This document shows, piece by piece, positions 28,586 to 36,422 of a stretch of DNA of 64,000 nt. The notes under the pieces are model-generated. The model was not told the origin of the DNA, did not search any database, and saw only the letters and a program-made list of their open reading frames with translations. Origin of the DNA: Lysinibacillus parviboronicapiens (GTDB lineage: Bacteria > Bacillota > Bacilli > Bacillales_A > Planococcaceae). The stretch is from positions 186,001-250,000 of the forward strand of contig NZ_PYWI01000001.1 in NCBI RefSeq assembly GCF_003049575.1, read 5' to 3'. Positions within the stretch are counted from its first letter, which is position 1, and each line of letters begins with the position of its first letter. A program made the translations under genes and the position numbers.

Positions 28586-28620
28586 AGGGCCGGGTCTAAC
28601 ACGAGAGCCGGCCCGACCCT
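28586..28620 (-). promoter_or_regulatory. G+C-rich hairpin immediately upstream of swrD
   Basis: Arms AGGGTCGGG (28612-28620) and CCCGGCCCT (28586-28594) pair over 9 bp with one G-U wobble, around a 17-base loop. The purine-rich GAGGG (28621-28625) abuts the 5' arm, and the swrD ATG begins six bases after the 3' arm. There is no following T-tract, so it is not a normal terminator. Folding would place the Shine-Dalgarno sequence close to the start codon. Confidence 0.6.
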
Positions 28621-28706
28621 CCCTCATATTGAATTTATGTTTCTATAGTGCAGAACGCCGTTTACACCTAACAAGCACGTCCTGTGGCTGATGCAACACT
28701 AGCACA

Positions 28707-28734
28707 ATCATACACACCAGAGTACTAATGTCAA
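28707..28734 (-). promoter_or_regulatory. SigA-type promoter inside the fla/che operon, upstream of swrD
   Basis: A perfect -35 TTGACA (28729-28734) and a -10 TATGAT (28707-28712) are 16 bases apart. It lies in the 241-base gap between flgE and swrD and would drive swrD-fliL-fliM-fliY-cheY and the export genes, with a leader of about 120 bases. Confidence 0.65.
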
Positions 28735-28820
28735 AGTTTTTTCTCGATTTCACCTGAGGGATTAAAGCGACCTCATGGTTTGGCATTCAAAGCTAATTGA
28801 ACTTCTTCAATTACTTAACA

Positions 28821-29789
28821 CTAGCGTTTTAAATTAACAAGCTCTTGAAGAATTTCATCTGAAGTTGTGATAATACGCGTATTTGCTTGGAAACCACGTT
28901 GTGCAACAATCATCTCTGTAAATTCCTCAGAAAGGTCTACGTTTGACATTTCTAAAGCGCCAGATTGGATTTTCCCCATACCAGCTACAGTACCAACTTG
29001 TCCATATGCTGCACCAGAGTTTGCTGTTTGTTGATAATAGTTACTTCCCACTTTCGCAAGACCACCAGCATTCGGGAATTTAGCCATAATCAGCTGACCT
29101 GCCCACTGAAGATCACCGTTTAAATCAACATATGTGACAGTACCATCCTGTCCAATCGACAATTCCTTCGCAGTTGTAGGAATACGGATTGGTCCTAATG
29201 TACCGTTGTCTTCAGGAGTTAATACACCATCATCATCAAACAAGTTAGCGCCATCATCACCTGATGCGTTCGGTGCGTCCTCTGGAAGTACACCTGTATC
29301 ATCAGTTTCGAAAACAAGTTCATCACCAGCTGTTACTCCAACTAAATATTTACCATCTGCATTCACCAAGTAACCATTCTTGTCCATATAAAATACACCA
29401 TTTCGCGTGAATAGCGTATTATTGAAGCCTTCTTCTGTAACTGCACCTGTGTCATCAGGTGCACTATTTGCATCTGCAACCATAAAGAAACCATCACCTT
29501 CAATACCTAAATCAAGTGCACGGCCGGTACCTTGTAATGAACCTCCTCCATGAATTGTATCAATAGCAGCTAATTGTGAACCTAAACCTATTTGTTGAGG
29601 ATTTACCCCTCCGCGAGTAGAAGTTGCTCCAGAAGCACCAGCTTGCGTTTGAGAAATTAAATCTTTAAAGAGAACACGACCTTTTTTAAAGCCATGCGTG
29701 TTAACGTTAGCGATGTTATTACCAATAACATCAAGCTTCGTCTGGAAGTTTTTTAAACCGGAAATACCTGAATACATAGAACGTAACAT
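28821..29789 (-). CDS. flgE: Flagellar hook protein FlgE
   Basis: Forms the hook outside the cell. It has the N-terminal rod/hook motif SGISGLKNFQTKLDVIGNNIANVNTHGFKK (first 36 residues, split by one helix turn), the TRGG sequence, and the C-terminal helix LSEEFTEMIVAQRGFQANTR with VNLKR end. The 322 residues exceed B. subtilis FlgE (264); the extra part includes an acidic stretch at 156-195 with 14 Asp/Glu and no Lys/Arg. It is flanked by two structured gaps. Confidence 0.95.
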   Translation of the reverse strand: MLRSMYSGISGLKNFQTKLDVIGNNIANVNTHGFKKGRVLFKDLISQTQAGASGATSTRGGVNPQQIGLGSQLAAIDTIHGGGSLQGTGRALDLGIEGDGFFMVADANSAPDDTGAVTEEGFNNTLFTRNGVFYMDKNGYLVNADGKYLVGVTAGDELVFETDDTGVLPEDAPNASGDDGANLFDDDGVLTPEDNGTLGPIRIPTTAKELSIGQDGTVTYVDLNGDLQWAGQLIMAKFPNAGGLAKVGSNYYQQTANSGAAYGQVGTVAGMGKIQSGALEMSNVDLSEEFTEMIVAQRGFQANTRIITTSDEILQELVNLKR

Positions 29790-29819
29790 TGTTGTCGTTC
29801 TCCCTTCGTTTTTGAATTG

Positions 29820-29884
29820 TGTGCTTCAGTCAGTCAGCTACACATAAGGCTTCCTTACATCAGAAGGTCCAGCCTTAAAGCACA
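29820..29884 (-). promoter_or_regulatory. Nested stem-loop in front of flgE
   Basis: An outer stem TGTGCTT/AAGCACA (29878-29884 with 29820-29826) encloses an inner stem AAGGCT/AGCCTT (29871-29876 with 29846-29851) that continues as CCTT/AAGG. The outer arm includes the last codons of the upstream gene. It ends about 30 bases before the flgE start codon, and no T-tract follows. Possible mRNA stability or translation element. Confidence 0.45.
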
Positions 29885-30246
29885 ATAGTGCCATCAATAT
29901 TGGTAAATAGTTGTTGTTTTGCTTCCGTGCGATCCATCGCTGTAATGACAGTTGCATTTTTTGCGCTGACAATTAGAGCTGCTTGTTCCATCAAGACTAA
30001 TGGTTGTTTGACACCTTTTGAGTGTGCCTCAAATACTTTGTCACAAACAACCTGCCATTCTTGTTCAGTAATCGCAATATTACGCTCGACAATGCGCTCA
30101 TGTGCATGCTTACTTACTTTCAGCTCCTGTTGCTGAGTGGCCTCCTGTAAATGAGCACTAAATGATTGCTGAGACCTAACGGGCGTATGTTGCGTTTGGC
30201 GAATAGTTGGATGCAATGGTACACGATGAATTGAAAACTTATCCAT
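29875..30246 (-). CDS. Flagellar operon protein of the small conserved family found next to flgE
   Basis: I recognise this as the conserved small Firmicute flagellar operon protein family encoded between flgD and flgE; its function is not established. The N terminus is a flexible, basic stretch and the conserved part runs from about 45 (SKHAHERIVERNI) to the end (DRTEAKQQLFTNIDGTIVL). There is no membrane segment. I choose ATG 30246, because AGGTGGGG stands just upstream; a GTG at 30258 overlaps that site. The length is 123. Confidence 0.8.
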   Translation of the reverse strand: MDKFSIHRVPLHPTIRQTQHTPVRSQQSFSAHLQEATQQQELKVSKHAHERIVERNIAITEQEWQVVCDKVFEAHSKGVKQPLVLMEQAALIVSAKNATVITAMDRTEAKQQLFTNIDGTIVL

Positions 30247-30260
30247 CCTAATCCCCACCT

Positions 30261-30923
30261 TTATTCGCTTATTACTGTAAATTCTTTACCCGTTAGTTTT
30301 TTGTCATTATCTAATACATAGTAAATAACATTATCTTTACTTGTCACCGAGACAATACGTCCTTGGAGCTCTTGCTCGCCATCCTGATAAGTAACATTTT
30401 TACCTATCAGCTTGCTTGCTTGTACAAGTGGTGATTCAGTTGACGAGTTATTACCGCCTGTAATAGCTGAGATATTACCAGGGGATATTTCTTTACCATC
30501 AGCTAATATAAACACTACAGTACCTTCCACGAATTTTACCGATTCAATAACGCCTGTACCTTCATTTATAATCGGTTTACCCTTATCATCTTTTTCCTCT
30601 GTTAATTCATGCCATTTTACTTCCTTACCCACAAAAGATGAGTAGTTCATAAGTTGTGTTTGCTGCTGAGAGGCTAATAAGGCCTCCAACCCTTTGGTCA
30701 TATTTTGCATTTGCTCAAGAGAAGAGAATTGGGCCATCTGGGCGATAAATTCACGGTCATCCATTGGATTTGTTGGATCTTGGTTTGCTAATTGCGTTAT
30801 TAATAATTGTAAAAAAGCATCTTTACCAAGTTCGCTATTACCTGTTTCTTTAACAGGCTTCTGATAGTTTGAATAGTAAAGACTATCCGTTATCGTTGTA
30901 TTTGTTGTTTTAACTTCTGCCAT
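30261..30923 (-). CDS. flgD: Flagellar hook assembly scaffold FlgD
   Basis: Caps the growing hook. The conserved N-terminal FlgD motif is present: LGKDAFLQLLITQLANQDPTN at about residues 28-48, followed by EFIAQMAQFSSLEQM. The C-terminal half is a small beta-rich region (KNVTYQDGEQELQGRIVSV). The length of 220 is in range. It starts two bases after fliK, with a strong GGAGG ribosome binding site. Confidence 0.95.
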   Translation of the reverse strand: MAEVKTTNTTITDSLYYSNYQKPVKETGNSELGKDAFLQLLITQLANQDPTNPMDDREFIAQMAQFSSLEQMQNMTKGLEALLASQQQTQLMNYSSFVGKEVKWHELTEEKDDKGKPIINEGTGVIESVKFVEGTVVFILADGKEISPGNISAITGGNNSSTESPLVQASKLIGKNVTYQDGEQELQGRIVSVTSKDNVIYYVLDNDKKLTGKEFTVISE

Positions 30924-30925
30924 GC

Positions 30926-32203
30926 TTACACCTCCTCATTTATTAGATAGTCACTAAAGGACTTGCTATCATCGTCATCGTCATTTTTTTGCTCTTGCTC
31001 TTCTTCTTGCTGTTGCTTAAAGAAGTTATTAAAGAAGCTTTGATCACGTTGTTGGCGATCTGCATCCTGCAATGACTGCGCAATATCAAGCCTTTCGACT
31101 TGGATGTTCTGCTGGACAAAGGCTTGCTTTAATTGATGTGCTTGGCTATCAAGTAGTTCACGGCCATGCGCAGTAGAAGCAAGAAGACGTGCCGTCAAGA
31201 CGCCATCATTTTGTACTAGCTCGATACGAATTGTCCCCAGATTTTCTGGATACAATTTTAATGTTAAACGGGTAATGCCCTGTGCATTAGAGAGTTGAGC
31301 TTTGTTGATAATGGCTTGCATCTCTTTCAGTAATGCCTCAGATTGGGCTGGTTTTGCTGCTGGCAGTGTGACTTGATATGTGTCTGCCTTTGTTTGTACT
31401 GTATTTGATGTGACCATTTCGTTAGCACTTGTATCAGTCTGTTTCGTTACTTGTACTTGCTGGACAACTTGTTGGAAGCCCTGTAATGGCAATGTAGCAG
31501 TTGTTTTTGTCATTACTTGTAAGGCAGTTTGAATAGTTTCAATCTGTGTTTGCATCGTTGATAAAAAGTTTTTACTATTCGCTAGCAGGTTTTCTTGTGT
31601 CGCTGTTAAATCAGTTTTCTGTCCTACTAATTCAGCCAGCTTTAAGACCTGAAGTAACTGTGTTGCTTCTTTTGGTGTTACTTCTCCTTCACCTTGTAAA
31701 GCGGATACTATCTGTGTTTGAAGCAATGGTGCTTGCGCATCAACTAATGCTAGTAGCTCCCATACATCGCCTGCTTGCTGTTCTTCGCCTAATAGTTGTT
31801 GCACTAATTTTTGCAATTGCTCTGCATCAATATTTAATGCAGCCATTAGATCGTCCAGATTTAGCATTTCATCGATTGCAACTGCTTTGCCATCTTCTCC
31901 AACTTGGAGCATTAACAAGCCGTCATCATGTGGAATATCCAATAAATTTAAAAGTTCCTCCATTGATTCTGCATCCAATACAGCCGCTAATTCAGCCAGC
32001 CCTGCTTCCTCCTTAGTACCCGAAGATTGTGTTGTCTGCTGAGCTTGGTTTGTTGAGGACATTACTTGTCCAAAGACAGATCCAAATGTAGATAAATGAT
32101 TTTTTGGCGTTACTGCATTTGTTTGAACGTCTGCCTTAGTTGTTGTTACATTTTTAGCTGTAGCCACTTTAGAAGTCATCATTTGCATCATTGCAATATT
32201 CAT
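30926..32203 (-). CDS. fliK: Flagellar hook-length control protein FliK
   Basis: Secreted ruler that triggers the FlhB specificity switch. The N-terminal two thirds are low-complexity and Q/T/L-rich. The C-terminal Flg_hook domain is clear at about 310-390: TLKLYPENLGTIRIELVQN and AHQLKQAFVQQNI. An acidic D/N/Q-rich tail follows. The length of 425 is between B. subtilis FliK (487) and shorter homologues. Located between ylxF and flgD as expected. Confidence 0.93.
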   Translation of the reverse strand: MNIAMMQMMTSKVATAKNVTTTKADVQTNAVTPKNHLSTFGSVFGQVMSSTNQAQQTTQSSGTKEEAGLAELAAVLDAESMEELLNLLDIPHDDGLLMLQVGEDGKAVAIDEMLNLDDLMAALNIDAEQLQKLVQQLLGEEQQAGDVWELLALVDAQAPLLQTQIVSALQGEGEVTPKEATQLLQVLKLAELVGQKTDLTATQENLLANSKNFLSTMQTQIETIQTALQVMTKTTATLPLQGFQQVVQQVQVTKQTDTSANEMVTSNTVQTKADTYQVTLPAAKPAQSEALLKEMQAIINKAQLSNAQGITRLTLKLYPENLGTIRIELVQNDGVLTARLLASTAHGRELLDSQAHQLKQAFVQQNIQVERLDIAQSLQDADRQQRDQSFFNNFFKQQQEEEQEQKNDDDDDSKSFSDYLINEEV

Positions 32204-32224
32204 TTTTTCACCCCCTTTCAGATC

Positions 32225-32830
32225 TTATTGTTTCGACATCATTTCTGTATATTTGGCCGCATCTTGTGGATCCATCTTCTCAAGGATTGCTGCTAATTTA
32301 TCTGGTTTTAAGTTCGATAAAATGCGAAGAGCTTCTGCATCACTCATTTTAATGAGTACAGGTGCAGCTGCTTTAGCAGACATTTTATCAAAGGTTGTCA
32401 AAATATCATTAAAATCTCGTTTAACGTCGTCTTGCTCTCTTTTTAATTTCTCAATTTCAAAAAGCAATTGTTCTTTCTCTGTCATTAGCTGTTCTTTTTC
32501 AGTCAATGTTGAATCCAATTTCTTTTGCAATTGTGTAATTTCAGCTTCTTTTTCTTGGATTTCAGCCTGTAAGTTGACTACCTTTGAATCGTTATTAACA
32601 ACAGCATCTTTCGCTTGCTGTTCCTCTGATTCAACAAAAGGTAAGTTTCCTAGAGCTTTTTTACCTAAATCAAAGACATTGGTATTCATCAATGTAGCGA
32701 CTATAAGTAGAACAGCTACAACAAACATTATCGGTAGCAGTATCCACATGAAAAACTTTTGAAAACCACCAGATTTCCGCGTTGGTTGCTGTTCCTCTAA
32801 CTCTTTTACAATTCGATTGTTTTTTGCCAT
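32225..32830 (-). CDS. ylxF: YlxF/MotE-like flagellar protein with MgtE_N-type domain
   Basis: Single-pass membrane protein (segment at about 26-48 after a basic N terminus). A long coiled coil follows (about 85-140, repeated KEKEQL-type heptads) and a C-terminal domain resembling the MgtE N-terminal fold (SDAEALRILSNLKPDKLAAILEKMDPQDAAKYTEMM). This is the architecture of MotE-type stator chaperones; the exact role in Bacillus is not settled. I choose ATG 32830, because AGGTGATTT lies in front; it gives 201 residues and a 4-base gap to fliJ. Confidence 0.85.
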   Translation of the reverse strand: MAKNNRIVKELEEQQPTRKSGGFQKFFMWILLPIMFVVAVLLIVATLMNTNVFDLGKKALGNLPFVESEEQQAKDAVVNNDSKVVNLQAEIQEKEAEITQLQKKLDSTLTEKEQLMTEKEQLLFEIEKLKREQDDVKRDFNDILTTFDKMSAKAAAPVLIKMSDAEALRILSNLKPDKLAAILEKMDPQDAAKYTEMMSKQ

Positions 32831-32834
32831 GAAA

Positions 32835-33284
32835 TCACCTGATTTCTTTCTTGTTGTACGTAAGTGATGAAATTTCATCTAAAAAAATACCTTCAATACG
32901 ATCTTGTTCTTGTTGGAACACTTTAAAATCTTTTTCGCGCATTTTTTCGAATTTACGTACTTCCAAGTTTTTTTCTAATAATTTTTCTTCATGCCAGTTC
33001 ATCTTTGCACGCGCTTGGACAACCTTTTGCTGCACATCTGCGATTGTTTTTTCAAGGCTGTCTATAAAGCGGGCATAATGATGAATTTCCTCTATCGACG
33101 AACCTATAGCTAAACGTTGTTGCTGAAATTCTAGTAAATTTTCTTTCTTTTTCAGCAAATCATATAGCTTTGTTGCGATTTCTTCAAAAGAACGTACAGA
33201 TTCTTTATAGGCGATTTCGGTTTCATTCTTTTCTTGCTCACGAATGGTTAACACTTTTTCAAAACGATATATATAACTGACCAT
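32835..33284 (-). CDS. fliJ: Flagellar export chaperone/stalk protein FliJ
   Basis: Coiled-coil rotor-like protein inside the FliI ATPase ring. The 149 residues are almost wholly helical with charged heptads, typical of FliJ (EKVLTIREQEKNETEIAY near the N terminus). It is encoded directly after fliI with no gap. Confidence 0.92.
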   Translation of the reverse strand: MVSYIYRFEKVLTIREQEKNETEIAYKESVRSFEEIATKLYDLLKKKENLLEFQQQRLAIGSSIEEIHHYARFIDSLEKTIADVQQKVVQARAKMNWHEEKLLEKNLEVRKFEKMREKDFKVFQQEQDRIEGIFLDEISSLTYNKKEIR

Positions 33285-34610
33285 CTATTTGCCCCCACCG
33301 TTCGATAATGTAATTAACTCATTCATACTTTCTTCAAGTGTCACCTTATCTAAATATCCTTGCTTTAAATAAGCAGTTATAAGCGGTTCATAGTGAATCG
33401 CTTCATCAATTTCTTGTGACGTTCCCCGTTTATAAGCGCCGATATTAATTAGATCCTCTGACTTGTCATATGTATAATAGAGCTCTCGCAAACGTTCTGC
33501 TGCCTTTTTATGTTCAGGCTCTGCCACATGATTCATCAAGCGACTAACGCTTTTCAACACATTAATCGCCGGATATTGTCCTTTGTTAGCAAGATTTCGA
33601 TCAAGTACAATATGTCCATCTAAAATCCCTCGAACAGTATCAGCAATCGGCTCATTCATATCATCCCCATCTACTAGGACAGTATAAAAGGCCGTAATAG
33701 AACCCTTTTCATTTGTGCCAGTACGCTCTAATAATTTAGGTAATATCGCAAATACAGATGGCGTATAACCTTTTTGAGCAGGTGGTTCACCAGTAGCAAG
33801 CCCGATTTCACGTTGTGCCATTGCAACACGTGTCACAGAGTCCATCATTAACATGACATTTAAACCACGATTTCTAAAATACTCCGCAATAGCTGTCGCT
33901 GTAAAAGCACCTTTAATACGCATAAGTGCTGGCTGATCAGATGTTGCCGCTACAACAATCGAGCGACTCAATCCCTCTTGTCCTAAATCACGCTCAATAA
34001 ATTCACGAACCTCACGACCACGCTCTCCAACCAATGCAATTACATTTAAATCAGCTTGCGTATTACGCGCAATCATACCGAGCAATGTACTTTTTCCGAC
34101 CCCCGAACCAGCGAAAATCCCGACCCGTTGTCCATTCCCTACTGTTAACATACCGTCAATCGCTTTTACGCCAACCTCAAGTCTCTCATCGATAGGTGGA
34201 CGTGTCAGCGGATTCGGCGGGTCTTGCTCTGTTGGTACAGTCATTAGACCCTTTGGTAATAATGTACCATCAATAGGATTCCCCATAGAATCAAGTACTT
34301 TTCCAATTAACTCTGGCCCAACCCTTACTTCGAGTGGCGCTCCAGTACCTTCAACTAAGCAACCAATCGAAATTTCACGCAGCGAGGTAAAGGGCATAAG
34401 GACTACGATTTCGTCTTTAAAACCAACGACCTCTGCCAAAATGATTTGATGGCCGTTTTTCGATGTTTCAACATGTATTTTACATACATCACCGATGGAA
34501 CTATCCGGACCTTGCGACTCAATCATCAAGCCGACAACTCTCGTCACTCTACCAAACTTTTTAAAGGTTGGTATATTAGGAATTTGTTCGATTAATTGAG
34601 CCGTTTTCAT
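33285..34610 (-). CDS. fliI: Flagellum-specific export ATPase FliI
   Basis: Hexameric ATPase of the flagellar export system, homologous to F1-beta. The Walker A loop AGSGVGKS is at 167-174. The type III ATPase signature PAQKGYTPSVFAILPKLLER and the Walker B LMMDSVTRVA are present. The length of 441 is normal. It follows fliH by five bases. Confidence 0.98.
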   Translation of the reverse strand: MKTAQLIEQIPNIPTFKKFGRVTRVVGLMIESQGPDSSIGDVCKIHVETSKNGHQIILAEVVGFKDEIVVLMPFTSLREISIGCLVEGTGAPLEVRVGPELIGKVLDSMGNPIDGTLLPKGLMTVPTEQDPPNPLTRPPIDERLEVGVKAIDGMLTVGNGQRVGIFAGSGVGKSTLLGMIARNTQADLNVIALVGERGREVREFIERDLGQEGLSRSIVVAATSDQPALMRIKGAFTATAIAEYFRNRGLNVMLMMDSVTRVAMAQREIGLATGEPPAQKGYTPSVFAILPKLLERTGTNEKGSITAFYTVLVDGDDMNEPIADTVRGILDGHIVLDRNLANKGQYPAINVLKSVSRLMNHVAEPEHKKAAERLRELYYTYDKSEDLINIGAYKRGTSQEIDEAIHYEPLITAYLKQGYLDKVTLEESMNELITLSNGGGK

Positions 34611-34615
34611 CTAGA

Positions 34616-35410
34616 TCATTCCTTACTTTCTAATATTTCATGTAGTTTTAATCTCAATTCATTTAACTGCTCATCTATACTTACAACGATACGGCCATGA
34701 TTTGTTTCGATAAAACAATCTGTTTCGTTTTCTAAATCTTCATTAACAAAAATCATAAATGGTACATCTGTTGGGAACATTTCAGCGAGTTCATCACGAT
34801 TTGCAGTAATTAACCCGTAATAGGTCGGCGAAACGTAGATTTTTATTTCTTTCATTTCTCTCGCTTCTTTTAGCCCTCTTCTGACGATTGACACAAACAT
34901 TTCATCATCTCGTTCTAGTGAAGCACCTATAATTCGTTCTGCCGCTGTCAATCCAAGTTCCAAAATGATAGCCTCTTGGTCTTGAATATATTTCTGCGCA
35001 TTTTCTCCTGCTTGTACAATAACTTCATTGGCAGTGTGTAAGGATTGTGCCATTGCTTCATTGGCTTTGTTTGTACCATCCTCATAGCCTTGACCAAAGC
35101 CTTCATCGTAAGCTTCTTGTACGCGATTCGGTCGTTCTTCTTCCCAACTTTGTTTCATGTGCTCAATTTCTTGGAAGTACAATTGTTTTTCTTGCTCAAA
35201 AGCCTCACGCTCATTTTGTAGTGCAGTTCTTGCCTCAGCAAGCAACTGATCACGTTCTATAAGTACGTCTTCCATAGTAATTTGGCTGTGGGATGTTTCA
35301 TCTGTTTCAATTTCGGGTATTTCAAACATGTCACGAATTTGTATCTCTTTCACATTTTCGCCATTGGATTGTGTATATACGGAACGGATGATTCTAGACA
35401 ATGACGTCAT
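34616..35410 (-). CDS. fliH: Flagellar export ATPase regulator FliH
   Basis: Peripheral stalk that holds FliI at the C-ring. It has a long helical middle (about 60-150, EREAFEQEKQLYFQEIEHM) with GxxxG-like repeats (GFGQGYEDGTN), then the C-terminal domain resembling ATPase delta/b (LGLTAAERIIGASLERDD). I choose ATG 35410, inside the fliG 3' end (17-base overlap). GGAGG is only two bases upstream of it, so the TTG three codons later (MSRIIRSVY) may be the true start. The length is about 264. Confidence 0.9.
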   Translation of the reverse strand: MTSLSRIIRSVYTQSNGENVKEIQIRDMFEIPEIETDETSHSQITMEDVLIERDQLLAEARTALQNEREAFEQEKQLYFQEIEHMKQSWEEERPNRVQEAYDEGFGQGYEDGTNKANEAMAQSLHTANEVIVQAGENAQKYIQDQEAIILELGLTAAERIIGASLERDDEMFVSIVRRGLKEAREMKEIKIYVSPTYYGLITANRDELAEMFPTDVPFMIFVNEDLENETDCFIETNHGRIVVSIDEQLNELRLKLHEILESKE

Positions 35411-36407
35411 CTCCTCCACCACGTGCAATAATAATCTCACCAGCATCCTCTAAGCGACGAATAACAGCTACAATGCGAGATTGTGCTTCCTCTACGTCAC
35501 GTAAACGTACAGGTCCCATAATCTCCATTTCTTCTTTAAACGTTTCAGCCATTCGTTGTGACATATTACGGAAAATAATGTCTTTTACTTCTTCACTTGA
35601 CACTTTCATTGAAAGCAGTAAATCTTCATTTTCACAATCACGAATAACACGCTGAATAGAGCGGTTGTCGAGCGTCACGATATCTTCGAATACAAACATG
35701 CGTTTTTTGATTTCTTCAGCAAGTTCAGGATCTTGAATTTCGAGTGCGTCCAGAATGGTTTTTTCGGTTTGTCTATCTACTCCATTTAATACTTCAACGA
35801 CAGCATCGATGCCGCCTGTTTCTGTATAATCCTGTGTGACCGTAGATGATAATTTACGTTCCAATACAGACTCAATTTCACTAATTACTTCTGGTGAAGT
35901 CGACTCCATCGTGGCAATACGTTTGGCGATATCTGCCTGCACCTCTTGCGGAAGTGAAGATAAGATAACACCTGCTTGCCCTGCTTCTAAATAAGACAGA
36001 ATAAGGGCAATTGTTTGCGGGTGTTCATTTTGAATAAAGTTAAAAATTTGCGATGGGTCAGCTCTACGTGCAAAGTCGAAAGGTCGCACTTGTAAAGAGG
36101 ATGTTAAACGATTAATAATCGTTTGGGCTTGTTCCATGCCAAGTGCTTTCTCAAGTACTGTTTTCGCGTAACCAATACCACCTTGTGTAATATAATCTTG
36201 CGCAAGGGCAATATTATGGAATTCTTCTATTATTTCTTCTTTCACGTTCGCTTCTACTTTTTTAACACTTGAAATTTCTAACGTTAAACGTTCAATTTCT
36301 TCTTCAGTTAAATGTTTATAGACAGAAGCTGAAACCTCAGGCCCTAGTGAAATTAACAAGAGTGCGGCCTTTTGTTTTCCGGTTAATTCCTTATCTTTCT
36401 TGGACAC
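35394..36407 (-). CDS. fliG: Flagellar motor switch protein FliG
   Basis: Rotor protein that contacts the stator and sets torque. All three domains are present: FliGN (AALLLISLGPEVSASVYKHL), FliGM with the EHPQ motif (NEHPQTIALILSYL), and FliGC with charged torque helix (VTLDNRSIQRVIRDCENEDLLL). The start codon is GTG at 36407 with GGAGG upstream. The length of 337 matches B. subtilis (338). Confidence 0.98.
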   Translation of the reverse strand: MSKKDKELTGKQKAALLLISLGPEVSASVYKHLTEEEIERLTLEISSVKKVEANVKEEIIEEFHNIALAQDYITQGGIGYAKTVLEKALGMEQAQTIINRLTSSLQVRPFDFARRADPSQIFNFIQNEHPQTIALILSYLEAGQAGVILSSLPQEVQADIAKRIATMESTSPEVISEIESVLERKLSSTVTQDYTETGGIDAVVEVLNGVDRQTEKTILDALEIQDPELAEEIKKRMFVFEDIVTLDNRSIQRVIRDCENEDLLLSMKVSSEEVKDIIFRNMSQRMAETFKEEMEIMGPVRLRDVEEAQSRIVAVIRRLEDAGEIIIARGGGDDVIV

Positions 36408-36422
36408 AGCCGAACCTCCTAG

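Noticed and set aside
28586-28620. GC hairpin before swrD as a terminator of flgE
   Set aside because: There is no T-tract after the stem (CCCTATTTCAATG), and it lies downstream of the internal promoter.
28643-28786. 47-codon minus-strand frame between flgE and swrD
   Set aside because: It has no ribosome binding site, overlaps the SigA-type promoter, and its sequence resembles no flagellar protein.
31546-32016. 156-codon plus-strand frame antisense to fliK
   Set aside because: It is antisense to a low-complexity Q/L-rich coding region, which produces long shadow frames; no ribosome binding site was seen.
32253-32762. 169-codon plus-strand frame antisense to ylxF
   Set aside because: It is the shadow of a coiled-coil gene; the serine/cysteine-rich translation is typical of antisense frames.
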